Below, in pieces: positions 36,722 through 47,173 of a stretch of 64,000 nucleotides of DNA (positions within the stretch are counted from its first letter, which is position 1; the number at the start of each line of letters is the position of its first letter). A program made the position numbers and the translations under genes. Origin of the DNA: Sutcliffiella cohnii (lineage in GTDB: Bacteria > Bacillota > Bacilli > Bacillales > Bacillaceae_I); assembly GCF_002250055.1 (NCBI RefSeq), contig NZ_CP018866.1:2534501-2598500 (forward strand), given 5' to 3'. The notes below the pieces were generated by a model that was not told where the DNA came from, did not search any database, and saw nothing but the letters and a program-made list of their open reading frames with translations.

Positions 36722-39700
36722 CTATTTTACTAATTCCCTTGTATCCTCGAGTCGAACAGAGACTAGTTTGGAAACACCAGATTCTTGCATTGTTACACCG
36801 TACAAAACATCACAATGTTCCATCGTACCTTTACGATGTGTAATAACAATAAATTGAGTTTCTTTACTATAATGTTTTAAATATTGTGCGAAACGATGTA
36901 CGTTTGCTTCGTCTAGTGCTGCTTCTACTTCGTCAAGAATACAAAATGGAACTGGTCTTACTTTTAAGATAGAAAATAATAACGCAATAGCAGTTAGAGC
37001 TCTTTCTCCACCAGATAAGAGACCTAAGTTTTGAAGTTTCTTCCCCGGTGGTTGAGCCACTATGTCTACACCAGTATTCAATAAATCACTTGGATCTGTT
37101 AACACTAAGTCTGCTCGTCCACCACCGAATAATGAATGAAATACGTCATGAAAATGAGATCGAATATTTGTAAACGTAATTTCAAAGCGTTTTTTCATCT
37201 CTTCATCCATTTCATCAATTACTTGAAACAATGTACCTTTCGCTTCCATTAAATCATCTTTTTGCTCATTTAGGAATGTATATCTTTCAAACACTCTCTC
37301 GTATTCTTCTATAGACCCGATATTAACAGTTCCAAGTTCTTCTATTGCTAGTCTAATTAGTTTAACCTTTCGTCTAGCTTCCTCTATTTCCAACGTTAAA
37401 GGATATGTTTCTTTTGCAGCTTCATATGTCAACATATACTCTTCCCTTAAGGTATCGAGCCTATTATCTAATTCTACATCTAAACGATTTAATTGTACTT
37501 CTTCCGCTTTTAAGATTGTAGTAAGTAGTTTATATTGGCGCTTTATATCTTTTAACTCTTCTTCTTCTTGGTGTACTTTTTCATGTACGTTTAGTCTTTG
37601 CTGTCGGCGTTCTCCAATTAGCTTAATAGTTTCATTTTTATCTTGCATTTTTTCTTTTGCCGCTTGTTCTAACTGGACTTCGCCCGAGGAGGATGAAGTC
37701 ATTTCAGAATTTAATAAGGCTAAATCATCTTTCACTTCCATTAACTTCTCTTTATTAGATAGCAATTCCGTTTCAAGATTATTTACCTTTTCAGCCTGGT
37801 TAGACAATCGTTCTTTTTTACTAGCTACTTCAATTTTAAATTGTGTAATATCATTTTCTAATGATTCTTTAGTTAAATGCTGTTCATTCTTCTTCTTATT
37901 TAAATCTGCAATTTCTTCATCTAATGATATTATTTTTTCGCTTATTACTTGTAGCTCTTTTTCTAGTTCATCTTTTCTATCACTAGATTTTTGTTTATTG
38001 CTGTCATATTGACCTTTTTCGTAATCATAAAGAGACAGGTGTTCATTAATGTTTTTCTCTTCTATTTCAATTTCTTTAAGTGTAGCTTTTATTTCTTGTT
38101 CAACTAGTCTGAGATTTTCCCCTTTTTCTTTTAAGCTAGCAATATCTTTCTCTTTTACCTTCAGTTTTTGCTTTAAGCCTTTTACTTGCTCTTCCATTAG
38201 GGCTGTTTTTGTTTCCATTTCTTTAAGCTTTTCTGTTATATCTTCTAGTTCACGACTTCTACTTAGAAGAGAATTATTTTTTTGCTTAACAGCTCCTCCT
38301 GTCATGGATCCACCTGGATTGACAACATCCCCATCTAACGTAACGATTCGGTATCGATGTTGTAAAAGCGAAGCAATTTCATTTGCTCCCTTTAAATCTT
38401 TAGCAATGACAATATGACCGAGTAAATTCATAACGACATTTTTATAATTAGAGTTATACGAAACTAAACTTTCCGCTACTCCGATAAAAGAAGGGTGTCC
38501 TTGTAGCTGTGATAGTTGATAGTCCGCAATATTCCTAGCTTTCATTACATTCATCGGTAAAAAGGTTGCTCGACCATATCCAAATTTTTTCAAGTACGAA
38601 ATCGCTTGACGCGCATCTTGTTCACTTTTCACTACAATGTGCTGTGTAGCACTTCCTAAGGCAATTTCAATAGCTGTTTCAAACTGTTCGTTCACTTGTA
38701 TTAATTCCGCTACAGCACCTTGTACACCGTTTAACTTTTGCTCTTCTCGTGCTTTTAATATTTCTTTAACCCCTTGGAAAAATCCTGCAAAATCACCTTG
38801 CATCGCTTCGAGCATCTCTTTACGAGACTTTCCTTGTTGTAATAATTGATAGGCATTATATAAGCTAGACTCTTTTTTCTGTAACGATTCTCTCCACTGT
38901 TCGAACTCTACTTGTTCTTTTCGGTATTCATCCACTACTAAGTTTAACTGTTCACGGTTTTTTTCTTGCGTTTCGAGCACTTCATTTTTTCGAAGTTCAA
39001 TTTGTTTGCGTTCATGTACATATTTTTTATTTACTTCATCGAGTCTCTTCACCTTCGTTTCTTCTTGCGATAGTTGTTGATTTAAATAAGTTAACTCATT
39101 GCGGAAAGATGCTTGTTTATTTAAAAACTCAATATAATCACTTTTTAGTTGCTCTATCTTTTCCTCAATATCTTGATTTAAATCTTCGCGTAAAACTAGT
39201 TTTTCTTTTAATAATCTTTCTGTTTCTTTCACTTGCTCTCGAAGAGCTTTAAGTTCAGAAGTTTCCGCTTGTAATCTCGCTTCGTGCTTTTCAACATAGT
39301 CATCTAATTCAATTGCTGTACGCTCTAGTTGTTCTTTATTCTGACTAGCATTTTTCTTTCTTTCTTTTAATACTTCTTTTCTTCCTTCTAGTTTTTCCAA
39401 ATCAGAACTAACGATTAATAACGCTTCTTGCAAATGGTGGATAGATTCATCTAAAGCACTTAATTCATCCTTATATTTCTCCAAACGTGCTTCTCTTTCA
39501 TTTATCATCGTAGAAAGTTCTAGTTCTTTTTCATTATTCTCTTTTACTTTTGAAGACAGTGACTCCCATTTCGTATGGAGCTCTTCTATTTCATGTACCA
39601 TCACGCCAACTTCAATTTTTTCAAGTTCTTCTTTTTTCTCTAAGTAATCTTTAGCGATAGATGCCTGTTGTTTTAATGGTTCTACTTGAGATTCCAATTC

Positions 39701-40288
39701 ATGCAGTATATCTGTTACACGATTAAGGTTTTCTTGTGTTTCTGCTAATTTATACTCAGCCTTCTTTTTTCGTGTTTTATACTTTAAAACTCCAGCAGCT
39801 TCTTCAAAGATTGTTCTTCTTTCTTCTGCCTTGCTGCTTAATATTTCTTCTACTTTTCCTTGACTAATGATGGAAAAGGCCTCTTTTCCTAACCCCGAGT
39901 CCATAAATAAATCAACTATATCTTTGAGACGACATGTTTGATTATTAATTAAATATTCACTATCTCCCGAACGATAAACCCTTCGTGTTACACTAACCTC
40001 TAAATAATCAATTGGTAAAATTCTATTATTATTATCTAATGTTAACGTTACTTCCGCAAAATTTAATGGCTTCCTACTATCACTGCCCGCGAAAATAATA
40101 TCTTCCATTTTTGATCCACGTAAAGATTTTGCAGATTGTTCTCCTAAAACCCAACGAATGGAATCTGTAATATTACTTTTTCCACTCCCGTTTGGACCAA
40201 CAACAGCTGTTACTCCAGGAACAAAATCTACTTTAATCTTTTCTGCAAACGACTTAAATCCTACTACTTCTAATCGTTTGAGGTACAT
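36722..40288 (-). CDS. smc: Chromosome segregation protein SMC
   Basis: SMC is the core condensin ATPase. The ATG at 40288 has GAGGTGA upstream, giving 1188 residues; the longer frame starts with an unsupported TTG. The N-terminal head starts MYLKRLEVVGFKSFAEK with Walker A GPNGSGKSN near 32-40. Two long coiled coils flank the hinge (about 500-680, with GGSMTGG). The C-terminal head has the signature LLSGGERALTAIALLFSI and Walker B PFCILDEVEAALDEANV. It lies between rnc and ftsY as in B. subtilis. Confidence 0.98.
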   Translation of the reverse strand: MYLKRLEVVGFKSFAEKIKVDFVPGVTAVVGPNGSGKSNITDSIRWVLGEQSAKSLRGSKMEDIIFAGSDSRKPLNFAEVTLTLDNNNRILPIDYLEVSVTRRVYRSGDSEYLINNQTCRLKDIVDLFMDSGLGKEAFSIISQGKVEEILSSKAEERRTIFEEAAGVLKYKTRKKKAEYKLAETQENLNRVTDILHELESQVEPLKQQASIAKDYLEKKEELEKIEVGVMVHEIEELHTKWESLSSKVKENNEKELELSTMINEREARLEKYKDELSALDESIHHLQEALLIVSSDLEKLEGRKEVLKERKKNASQNKEQLERTAIELDDYVEKHEARLQAETSELKALREQVKETERLLKEKLVLREDLNQDIEEKIEQLKSDYIEFLNKQASFRNELTYLNQQLSQEETKVKRLDEVNKKYVHERKQIELRKNEVLETQEKNREQLNLVVDEYRKEQVEFEQWRESLQKKESSLYNAYQLLQQGKSRKEMLEAMQGDFAGFFQGVKEILKAREEQKLNGVQGAVAELIQVNEQFETAIEIALGSATQHIVVKSEQDARQAISYLKKFGYGRATFLPMNVMKARNIADYQLSQLQGHPSFIGVAESLVSYNSNYKNVVMNLLGHIVIAKDLKGANEIASLLQHRYRIVTLDGDVVNPGGSMTGGAVKQKNNSLLSRSRELEDITEKLKEMETKTALMEEQVKGLKQKLKVKEKDIASLKEKGENLRLVEQEIKATLKEIEIEEKNINEHLSLYDYEKGQYDSNKQKSSDRKDELEKELQVISEKIISLDEEIADLNKKKNEQHLTKESLENDITQFKIEVASKKERLSNQAEKVNNLETELLSNKEKLMEVKDDLALLNSEMTSSSSGEVQLEQAAKEKMQDKNETIKLIGERRQQRLNVHEKVHQEEEELKDIKRQYKLLTTILKAEEVQLNRLDVELDNRLDTLREEYMLTYEAAKETYPLTLEIEEARRKVKLIRLAIEELGTVNIGSIEEYERVFERYTFLNEQKDDLMEAKGTLFQVIDEMDEEMKKRFEITFTNIRSHFHDVFHSLFGGGRADLVLTDPSDLLNTGVDIVAQPPGKKLQNLGLLSGGERALTAIALLFSILKVRPVPFCILDEVEAALDEANVHRFAQYLKHYSKETQFIVITHRKGTMEHCDVLYGVTMQESGVSKLVSVRLEDTRELVK

Positions 40289-40345
40289 TTCCTTCACCTC
40301 ATCCAAATGATATTTATTTTAATACGATATACATTCAACATGAAG

Positions 40346-40367
40346 AATCCCCCTATTAAGGGGGATT
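40346..40367 (-). terminator. Hairpin at the rnc stop, possible weak terminator
   Basis: AATCCCCCT (40346-40354) pairs perfectly with 40359-40367 around a 4-base loop; the upper arm reaches the rnc stop codon. The following minus-strand sequence is only TTCTTC, so it may reduce rather than stop transcription into smc, or act as an RNA processing or stability element. Confidence 0.55.
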
Positions 40368-41119
40368 TAACTCTTCTCTGTTTTAGAGTTCTTTAGTTTC
40401 TCAATAGCAATTTGAGCTGCACGTTGTTCCGCCTCTTTTTTTGACTTTCCGACTCCGACTCCAAGCTCGTTACCGTTTAATGCTACCATTGAAATAAACT
40501 CTCGATTATGCGCTGGCCCTTTTTCTTGTAATACTTTATATTCTAGCTGGCCTAGAGCATCGCGTTGAACATACTCCTGTAATTGGCTTTTATAATCCAT
40601 CACATGAGAAAAAGCACCGTCATTAATTTTAGGATAAACATATTTTTCTAAAAACTCGAATACAGTTGGTAATCCTTGATCTAAGTATAAAGCTCCGATG
40701 AAAGCCTCAAAAACGTCTGCTAACAATGCTGGCCTAGCTCGTCCACCTGTCATCTCTTCTCCTTTTCCTAGTAAAACATATTGCCCAAAGGAAAGTTCAT
40801 TAGCAAAAGAAACGAGGGAAGGTTCACAAACAATAGATGCACGTAATTTCGTTAGTTGTCCTTCACTCATCATCGGATATTTTTTATACAAAAATTGTGA
40901 AATAGTTAATTCCAAAACTGCGTCACCTAGAAACTCTAATCTTTCGTTATCCTCATAAGGTTTTTTACGATGCTCATTCACATACGATGAATGGGTAAAT
41001 GCCTGGTACAAAAGTTTTTCATTCACAAAGTTAATATTAATTTGCTGTTGTAGTGTTTGAAATTTTATTTTCAACACTTCGCTTCTCTTTTCAAAGCTTT
41101 TATTTTTATTTCTATACAT
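40367..41119 (-). CDS. rnc: Ribonuclease III
   Basis: RNase III cleaves double-stranded RNA in rRNA and mRNA maturation. The 250 residues have the signature [22 protein letters not shown] (catalytic acidic residues) at about 57-78, and the second acidic motif [18 protein letters not shown]-terminal double-stranded RNA-binding domain ([19 protein letters not shown] to [19 protein letters not shown]) follows. The ATG is preceded by GGAGGCTC. It is the first gene of rnc-smc-ftsY. Confidence 0.97.
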   Translation of the reverse strand: MYRNKNKSFEKRSEVLKIKFQTLQQQININFVNEKLLYQAFTHSSYVNEHRKKPYEDNERLEFLGDAVLELTISQFLYKKYPMMSEGQLTKLRASIVCEPSLVSFANELSFGQYVLLGKGEEMTGGRARPALLADVFEAFIGALYLDQGLPTVFEFLEKYVYPKINDGAFSHVMDYKSQLQEYVQRDALGQLEYKVLQEKGPAHNREFISMVALNGNELGVGVGKSKKEAEQRAAQIAIEKLKNSKTEKS

Positions 41120-41150
41120 AAAGAGCCTCCAACACTACATTAATCGCATA

Positions 41151-41273
41151 ATAAAGTGAAACTTCAATCAGCGCTTGCGCTGATTGGTAGTTGAACCAAT
41201 CGGGGTGTTAGCGACCGTTAGACACCCTTCTGAATGATGGGGGGCTTACGGACCCTTACACCAGGATAAAGTG
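41151..41273. repeat. Structured intergenic element with 8-bp direct repeats
   Basis: Located in the 273-base gap between acpP and rnc. ATAAAGTG occurs at both ends (41151-41158 and 41266-41273). Inside are a hairpin at 41165-41186 (ten paired bases, CAATCAGCGC/GCGCTGATTG), an alternative overlapping hairpin at 41182-41201 (GATTGGT/ACCAATC), a third at 41203-41227 (GGGTGT/ACACCC), and a G-rich block at 41238-41262. It is richer in G+C than its flanks and has no coding frame. It looks like a mobile or repeated palindromic element or a structured RNA. Confidence 0.6.
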
Positions 41274-41357
41274 TATTATATCATATTTATTTTACCAAAT
41301 AACGTGGAAGATACAAAGTAACGATTAAAAACTTTTATTTCATTTAAAAAATAGAAA

Positions 41358-41377
41358 GTCCTGCTAATTAGCAGGAC
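41358..41377 (-). terminator. Rho-independent terminator after acpP
   Basis: A perfect 20-base palindrome (GTCCTGCTAATTAGCAGGAC) followed on the minus strand by TTTCTATTTTTT. It lies 16 bases after the acpP stop and ends the fapR-to-acpP operon. Confidence 0.9.
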
Positions 41378-41392
41378 CTCATTTTAAAATAA

Positions 41393-41626
41393 TTATTGCT
41401 TTGCATTTATGTAGTTGACTGCATCGCCAACCGTTGTGATATTTTCAGCTTCTTCATCAGAAATTTCCATATCAAACTCGTCTTCAAGCTCCATTACTAA
41501 TTCTACTACATCTAGAGAATCAGCACCTAGATCATCTTTAAATTTTGAATCTAAAGATACTTCAGACTCGTCAACACCTAAACGATCAACAATAATCTTT
41601 GTTACACGCGCTAATACATCTGCCAT
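41393..41626 (-). CDS. acpP: Acyl carrier protein
   Basis: ACP carries growing fatty acyl chains on a 4'-phosphopantetheine arm. The ATG at 41626 follows GGGAGGTG and gives 77 residues, the Bacillus length; the longer frame begins with a GTG inside that ribosome binding site. The attachment serine is in [15 protein letters not shown]. The protein is highly acidic, as expected. It is the last gene of the fapR operon. Confidence 0.98.
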   Translation of the reverse strand: MADVLARVTKIIVDRLGVDESEVSLDSKFKDDLGADSLDVVELVMELEDEFDMEISDEEAENITTVGDAVNYINAKQ

Positions 41627-41682
41627 AACATTCACCTCCCCTCAAGTATTATAGTAGAAGTGCTATAAAAAAACTAGCATTA

Positions 41683-42423
41683 TTACATTACCATTCCACC
41701 ATCAACATGTAATGTTTGTCCAGTCATATAAGCACTAGAATCTGATGCTAGAAATTTAACAACTGAAGAAATATCTTTAGCTTCTCCGAATCTTGATAAC
41801 GGGATTAACTTTAACATTTCTTGACGAACCTCTTCAGGGAGTTTATCCGTCATATCTGTTGTAATAAAGCCAGGAGCTACTGCATTTACAGTAATATTTC
41901 TACTAGCTAATTCTTTAGCAGTTGTTTTCGTTAATCCGATTACTCCTGCTTTTGCCGCTACATAATTAGCTTGGCCGGGGTTCCCGCTGACACCAACAAC
42001 TGAAGCAATATTAATAATTCTTCCTGCTCTTTGTTTCATCATTTGCCTTGTAACAGCCTTCGTGCTGTTGAATACCCCTTTTAGGTTGATGTTAATTACA
42101 TCATCCCATTCATCTTCTTTCATACGCATAATTAAGTTATCTCTCGTAATTCCAGCGTTATTTACTAAAATATCAACCGAGCCGAACTGAGATACAGCCT
42201 CTTTCACCATGCTTTGCACCTCATCAATATTGGCTACGTTTGCGCGATAAACAATAGCACTACCACCAAGCGACTTTATTTCATCTACTACTTCGTTTGC
42301 TTTCGCTTCGCTTCCTGAATAGTTAACAATTACGTTAGCCCCTTCTTTTGCTAAATCAATCGCAATCGCTTTTCCGATTCCGCGAGATGCTCCAGTTACG
42401 ATTGCCGTTTTCCCTTTTAACAT
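41683..42423 (-). CDS. fabG: 3-oxoacyl-[acyl-carrier-protein] reductase FabG
   Basis: FabG reduces 3-oxoacyl-ACP with NADPH in fatty acid elongation. The ATG at 42423 has AGGTGGAGGG upstream and gives 246 residues; the 75-base longer frame lies within fabD. The short-chain dehydrogenase motifs are [12 protein letters not shown] near residue 10, NNAGITRDN, the catalytic Ser in IINIASVVG, and YVAAKAG with Tyr and Lys. The C-terminus has [11 protein letters not shown]. It starts one base after the fabD stop. Confidence 0.98.
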   Translation of the reverse strand: MLKGKTAIVTGASRGIGKAIAIDLAKEGANVIVNYSGSEAKANEVVDEIKSLGGSAIVYRANVANIDEVQSMVKEAVSQFGSVDILVNNAGITRDNLIMRMKEDEWDDVININLKGVFNSTKAVTRQMMKQRAGRIINIASVVGVSGNPGQANYVAAKAGVIGLTKTTAKELASRNITVNAVAPGFITTDMTDKLPEEVRQEMLKLIPLSRFGEAKDISSVVKFLASDSSAYMTGQTLHVDGGMVM

Positions 42424-42424
42424 A

Positions 42425-43369
42425 TTATCCCTCCACCTGTAATTTTTTAACTGCATCTTGTAACGATTGAATATCGTATACTGGCAATGTTGTTGCACGT
42501 CTATTAATTTTCTTTATAAGTCCAGATAGTACTTTTCCAGGTCCAACTTCAATAAAAGTATCGACACCTAAGTCAATCATTCTTTCTACACTTTCTTCCC
42601 AACGGACTGGAGAATATAATTGTTCTATTAATTTTTGCTCAATTTCATTAGCATCGACTACTTCTTTCGCATCAACATTACCAATTACCGGAACAGTAGG
42701 TGAAGAAATTTTAATTTCTTTTAACATTTCCTCTAGTTTAGATGCTGCAGGCTTCATTAAAGATGAATGGAATGGGCCGCTAACGACTAACGGTATAACT
42801 CTTTTAGCACCAGCCTCTTTCGCTTTTTCACTTGCGACCTTTACACCTTCAGTTGACCCAGAAATAACAATTTGCCCAGGACAATTTAAATTTGCCAGCT
42901 GAACTGGTGCAATAGTTTCCGTTACTTCGTTCGTAACTTTCTCTAATTCACCAGCTGCCATCCCTAAAACTGCTGCCATTGTACCTTCCCCAGCAGGGAC
43001 AGCTTCTTCCATAAATTTACCTCTATTATGAACAGCATATACTGCATCTTCAAACGAAATGGATTTAGATGCTACTAAGGCACTATATTCTCCTAAACTA
43101 TGACCAGCTACATAATCTGGTGCAATACCTGCCTCTTCTAGCTTTTTAAATATCGCATAGCTAGCCGTTAATAGTGCTGGTTGTGCGTTAAACGTTAATG
43201 TCAGTTCATCTTGTGGACCTTCAAACATTAATTGAGATAGAGAATAGCCTAACTTTTTGTCTGCTTGATGTAAAACTGCCATTACATCAGCATGTTCATT
43301 TGCTATTTCTTGTGCCATTCCAACTGTTTGCGATCCTTGACCAGGAAAAACAAAAGCTATTTTACCCAT
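42425..43369 (-). CDS. fabD: Malonyl CoA-acyl carrier protein transacylase FabD
   Basis: FabD transfers malonyl groups from CoA to ACP. The 314 residues start [20 protein letters not shown], and the nucleophile Ser is in [11 protein letters not shown] at about 92. [13 protein letters not shown] provides the catalytic His, and [12 protein letters not shown] is the C-terminal motif. It overlaps the plsX stop by 8 bases and is preceded by GGAGGAG. Confidence 0.98.
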   Translation of the reverse strand: MGKIAFVFPGQGSQTVGMAQEIANEHADVMAVLHQADKKLGYSLSQLMFEGPQDELTLTFNAQPALLTASYAIFKKLEEAGIAPDYVAGHSLGEYSALVASKSISFEDAVYAVHNRGKFMEEAVPAGEGTMAAVLGMAAGELEKVTNEVTETIAPVQLANLNCPGQIVISGSTEGVKVASEKAKEAGAKRVIPLVVSGPFHSSLMKPAASKLEEMLKEIKISSPTVPVIGNVDAKEVVDANEIEQKLIEQLYSPVRWEESVERMIDLGVDTFIEVGPGKVLSGLIKKINRRATTLPVYDIQSLQDAVKKLQVEG

Positions 43370-44372
43370 TTTTCTCCTCCGTCCATTCCATTTTCTCGAT
43401 AGTAGCTTCGATATTTTCTACCATTTTTGACTGAATCATTTCTCTTGTTTGTCTTATAGCATTAAAAACAGCATTTGCATCCGAAGATCCATGTGCCTTT
43501 ACGACTGGTGCTTTCAGACCAAATAAAGCAGCTCCACCGTACTCCGAATAATCTAATTTATTTTTTACTAATTTCAACTTAGGTTTAAGTACTGCTGCCG
43601 CCAATTTACTTTTTAAATCACTCATTAATACTTCCTTTAACATCGTAAACATACTGAGTGCCGTTCCTTCAATGGCTTTTAATGCAACATTCCCCGTAAA
43701 GCCGTCAGTGACGACTACATCGCATACTCCAGTTAGCAAGTCGCGTGCTTCTACGTTCCCGACAAAATGGACAGTGTCGGTATCTTTAAAAAGATCATAA
43801 GCTTGTTTTGTTAATTCATTGCCCTTTTTGTCCTCTGTACCAACATTTAGGAGTCCTACTCTCGGCTTTTCAATACCTCTAACTTTTTGTGAATAAATAG
43901 ACCCCATTACGCCATATTGAAATAAATGCTCTGGTTTAGCATCAACGTTAGCTCCTACATCAAGCATTAAAAAACCTTCTCCTCCTATTGTAGGAAAAGT
44001 GGGTGATAATGCAGGTCTTTCAATACCTTTAATTCTGCCAACTATTAATAAACCAGCAGTCATTAATGCCCCAGTGTTTCCGGCTGAAATACAAGCATCC
44101 GCTCTTCCTTCTTTTACTTCTTTAGCCATTAACACCATTGAAGCATCTTTTTTTCTTCTAACAGCTCTAACCGGCTCATCTTCACCAGTTATTGTTTCTT
44201 CTGTATGTATAACAGTAATATTAGTCTTATTATGTAAATATTTGTTAATTTCCGTTTCGTTACCGACTAATGTAACGGAAATATCAGAAAAATGCTCTAT
44301 AGCTTTCATCACACCTTCAACAATTGATTTTGGTGCATGATCTCCGCCCATTGCATCTATAGCTATTTTCAT
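43362..44372 (-). CDS. plsX: Phosphate acyltransferase PlsX
   Basis: PlsX converts acyl-ACP to acyl-phosphate, the first committed donor for phospholipid synthesis with PlsY. The 336 residues open [20 protein letters not shown] and contain [37 protein letters not shown] and [17 protein letters not shown], all family signatures. It lies between fapR and fabD under FapR control. Confidence 0.98.
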   Translation of the reverse strand: MKIAIDAMGGDHAPKSIVEGVMKAIEHFSDISVTLVGNETEINKYLHNKTNITVIHTEETITGEDEPVRAVRRKKDASMVLMAKEVKEGRADACISAGNTGALMTAGLLIVGRIKGIERPALSPTFPTIGGEGFLMLDVGANVDAKPEHLFQYGVMGSIYSQKVRGIEKPRVGLLNVGTEDKKGNELTKQAYDLFKDTDTVHFVGNVEARDLLTGVCDVVVTDGFTGNVALKAIEGTALSMFTMLKEVLMSDLKSKLAAAVLKPKLKLVKNKLDYSEYGGAALFGLKAPVVKAHGSSDANAVFNAIRQTREMIQSKMVENIEATIEKMEWTEEKNG

Positions 44373-44389
44373 CTTAATTTTCCTTTCTT

Positions 44390-44956
44390 TTACATATTCG
44401 TAGAACGAAACATCTCAAAACTGCCGTAAAAGACTACATCATTTCCGACTGTGCTTTTCACTTCTACTGTTGTTCTTCCTTTTTCCCGATCAACATTTTG
44501 TACAATCGCTTTAGCAACTACTCTTTGTCCTAATTTAACTGGCGAAGTAAATCGAATATTTGCTTTCGCCGTTAAGGCAAGCTCATCATTAATAACAGCA
44601 ACTGCTAAAGAGTTAGCTTGTGCAAATAAATGATGTCCTCTCGTAATGTTATTTCGAACAAATACATGCTCTTTTTTTACATCAAAAATGGAAATCGCAC
44701 TTTTATCCAATTCAAGATCTATCACTTCTCCGATCACTTCTTCGATTGGTAATGAGCGTACTTCTTTTTCTAATGTTTTCTCTGCGACATGTTTTATTCT
44801 CTCTCTTAATTCTGGTATACTTAGCTCTAAACGGTCTAAACGTATAGTTTGTATACTTACTTGGAAAAATTCAGCTAATTCCTCATCTGTAATAAAGGGA
44901 TTATCTTTTATTTTTTCCTTCAGTAACTGCTGCCGTTCTTTTTTATTTCGTTTCAT
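44390..44956 (-). CDS. fapR: Fatty acid and phospholipid biosynthesis repressor FapR
   Basis: FapR represses lipid synthesis genes and is released by malonyl-CoA. The 188 residues have an N-terminal DeoR-like helix-turn-helix ([33 protein letters not shown] region, about 19-50) and a C-terminal hot-dog domain ([24 protein letters not shown] onwards) that binds malonyl-CoA. It is the first gene of the operon. Its own operator (44980-44998) lies 24 bases upstream of the ATG, consistent with autoregulation. Confidence 0.97.
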   Translation of the reverse strand: MKRNKKERQQLLKEKIKDNPFITDEELAEFFQVSIQTIRLDRLELSIPELRERIKHVAEKTLEKEVRSLPIEEVIGEVIDLELDKSAISIFDVKKEHVFVRNNITRGHHLFAQANSLAVAVINDELALTAKANIRFTSPVKLGQRVVAKAIVQNVDREKGRTTVEVKSTVGNDVVFYGSFEMFRSTNM

Positions 44957-44979
44957 CTATATCAAACTCCATCCGAACT

Positions 44980-44998
44980 ATTATGACTAGGTACTAAT
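44980..44998 (-). promoter_or_regulatory. FapR operator
   Basis: The minus-strand sequence ATTAGTACCTAGTCATAAT matches the FapR inverted-repeat consensus (ATTAGTACCTGATACTAAT as I recall it) perfectly in the left half and mostly in the right. It begins three bases after the -10 TATACT, so it covers the transcription start. Confidence 0.8.
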
Positions 44999-45001
44999 AG
45001 T

Positions 45002-45030
45002 AGTATATATATTAAAAAAGCAGAATGCAA
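45002..45030 (-). promoter_or_regulatory. Promoter of the fapR operon
   Basis: TATACT (45002-45007) with TTGCAT (45025-45030) 17 bases upstream on the minus strand. The -35 is weak and lies inside the 3' arm of the recG terminator hairpin. The adjacent FapR operator supports the assignment. Confidence 0.55.
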
Positions 45031-45058
45031 CATAAAAATAATTTGCATACTGCTTTTT
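45015..45058 (-). terminator. Rho-independent terminator after recG
   Basis: AAAAAGCAGAATGCAA (45015-45030) pairs with TTGCATACTGCTTTTT (45043-45058) with one mismatch; T tracts follow on the minus strand. It separates sdaAB-sdaAA-recG from the fapR operon. Confidence 0.88.
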
Positions 45059-45124
45059 CTATTCTTATAGAAAATAATGAAAGTTTAAAATAATCACCGT
45101 CATAACTAATGACTAGTAATAGCT

Positions 45125-47173
45125 CTAGTCTAACTTGTCACCGTCTAGTACTCCTGATTCCAACACAATCTTTCTTAACGTTTCATAATTAACATCCACC
45201 CAAAATTCTTCTGAATGTAACATGTTATACGCATCTTGTCTCGCAACTTCTAGCGCCCGATAGTCATGTACCATATCAGCTACTTTAAATTCGGGTACAC
45301 CACTTTGTTTTCTTCCAAAAAAGTCACCAGGTCCCCTTAATTCTAAGTCCTTTTCCGAAAGTGTGAATCCATCATTCGTTTCTGTCATTATTTTCATACG
45401 TTCTTTTCCGTTTTCTGACTTTGGATCAGCTAACAAAATACAGTAAGACTGATGCTCTCCTCGTCCAACTCTTCCTCTTAATTGGTGCAATTGGGAAAGC
45501 CCAAATCGTTCGGCATCGTATATAACCATCATCGTCGCATTCGGAACGTTTACACCTACTTCAACGACAGTCGTAGATACTAGAATTTGTACTTCGTTTT
45601 CACTAAACTGACGCATCACGTCTTCTTTTTCATCAGCTGTTAATCTTCCATGCATTAACCCAACTTGCCAACGACCGTTATAAAAATGAGTTAACATCGA
45701 ATGAACATCAATTGCATTTTGCACATCTATTTTTTCCGATTCTTCAATTAATGGACAAATAACATATGCTTGTCTACCTAGCTGGAGTTCTTTTTCAACA
45801 AAAGCTAACACTCTATCAATCATTTGGTGTTTTGCCCAGTATGTTTCAATTACTTTTCTCCCGGCTGGCATTTCATCAATCGTTGATACATCCATTTCAC
45901 CGAAAGCTGTAATAGCAAGAGTTCTTGGGATTGGGGTAGCGGTCATAAATAATACATCTGGATTAAACCCTTTTTCTCTTAAAACCCTCCTTTGCTCTAC
46001 ACCGAAACGGTGCTGTTCATCTGTAATAACTAAGCCCAATTTAGCAAAGTTAACGTCATCTTGAATAAGTGCATGAGTTCCTACGATGATATTTATTTTC
46101 CCTTCTTGAAGATCTTCTAATAACAACCTTCTTTTTTTTCCTTTGACAGAACTTGATAACAGTTCGATAGATATGTCATATTGCTGAAACAACCCTTTTA
46201 AAGAATGAACATGTTGTTCTGCTAATATCTCAGTTGGAACCATTAATGCACCTTGAAAGCCAGATAGTATTGTAGCATATAAACAGATTGCCGCAACGAC
46301 TGTTTTTCCAGAACCTACGTCACCTTGTAACAACCGATTCATTCGATACGGTGTAGAAAGGTCTCGTAATATTTCATTCACTACACGGTTTTGTGCATTC
46401 GTTAGTGGAAACGGTAAAGACTCTATAAATTCATTTAAAACATCACTGTTAAAATGTTGGGTGATACCTTTTGAATGTTCCCTTTTATATTTTCTTAACG
46501 CTTGAATCTTTAATTGGAACAGTAAAAATTCTTCGTAAACAAAATATCTTCTCGCTTGCTTTAAGTAATTAGAAGATTGAGGAAAATGCAGAACATTCAT
46601 TGCTTCAAATCGAGACGGAAGCTTATACTTTTTTACTAATTCAAAAGGTAATAACTCTTCCAAACTATTACCAAATTGTTTAATAGCAGAGGCGATAAAC
46701 CTCCTCATCTGTTTAACCGTTACATTTCCTTTAACAGAATATATCGGCTCAACTTCTTGCTGTCGATTAAAAGGACCAAAATGAATTTCAGAAACCGTAA
46801 TCGTCTGTCGATGCTGATCCCATTTACCAGTTATCGTGACAGATTCATTAATATGTAATTTATCTTTATAGTATGGCCGATTAAAACAAACCGCTTTAAC
46901 TAAATAACGTCCAACATACGCACGAAACGTAAGTCGAGATTTTTTTCTGCCATAATACATAAGAGAAGGCTCACCATGAACCTCCCCCTCAACTGTAATT
47001 TTTTCTTCATGCTTAACATCCGCAAGATCCCGCAAGCGAAAATCTTCATAGCGGTAAGGGAAGTACAGTAAAATATCTTCTACTGTCGAAATCCCCATTG
47101 TACTTAAGGCTATCGCTGTTTCCTCGCCTATTCCTTTTATTTCAGTTACAGGTAATTTTTTTAAGTTACTCAC
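45125..47173 (-). CDS. recG: ATP-dependent DNA helicase RecG
   Basis: RecG remodels stalled replication forks and Holliday junctions. The start is taken as a GTG at 47173 that overlaps the sdaAA stop (GTGAGTAA), giving 682 residues, the B. subtilis length; a TTG at 47194 is the alternative. The N-terminal wedge domain (EIKGIGEETAIAL, then FPYRYEDFR) is followed by helicase motifs: GDVGSGKTVVA, VITDEQHRFGVEQR, MTATPIPRTLA, STTVVEVGVNVPNA and QLHQLRGRVGRG. Confidence 0.96.
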   Translation of the reverse strand: MSNLKKLPVTEIKGIGEETAIALSTMGISTVEDILLYFPYRYEDFRLRDLADVKHEEKITVEGEVHGEPSLMYYGRKKSRLTFRAYVGRYLVKAVCFNRPYYKDKLHINESVTITGKWDQHRQTITVSEIHFGPFNRQQEVEPIYSVKGNVTVKQMRRFIASAIKQFGNSLEELLPFELVKKYKLPSRFEAMNVLHFPQSSNYLKQARRYFVYEEFLLFQLKIQALRKYKREHSKGITQHFNSDVLNEFIESLPFPLTNAQNRVVNEILRDLSTPYRMNRLLQGDVGSGKTVVAAICLYATILSGFQGALMVPTEILAEQHVHSLKGLFQQYDISIELLSSSVKGKKRRLLLEDLQEGKINIIVGTHALIQDDVNFAKLGLVITDEQHRFGVEQRRVLREKGFNPDVLFMTATPIPRTLAITAFGEMDVSTIDEMPAGRKVIETYWAKHQMIDRVLAFVEKELQLGRQAYVICPLIEESEKIDVQNAIDVHSMLTHFYNGRWQVGLMHGRLTADEKEDVMRQFSENEVQILVSTTVVEVGVNVPNATMMVIYDAERFGLSQLHQLRGRVGRGEHQSYCILLADPKSENGKERMKIMTETNDGFTLSEKDLELRGPGDFFGRKQSGVPEFKVADMVHDYRALEVARQDAYNMLHSEEFWVDVNYETLRKIVLESGVLDGDKLD

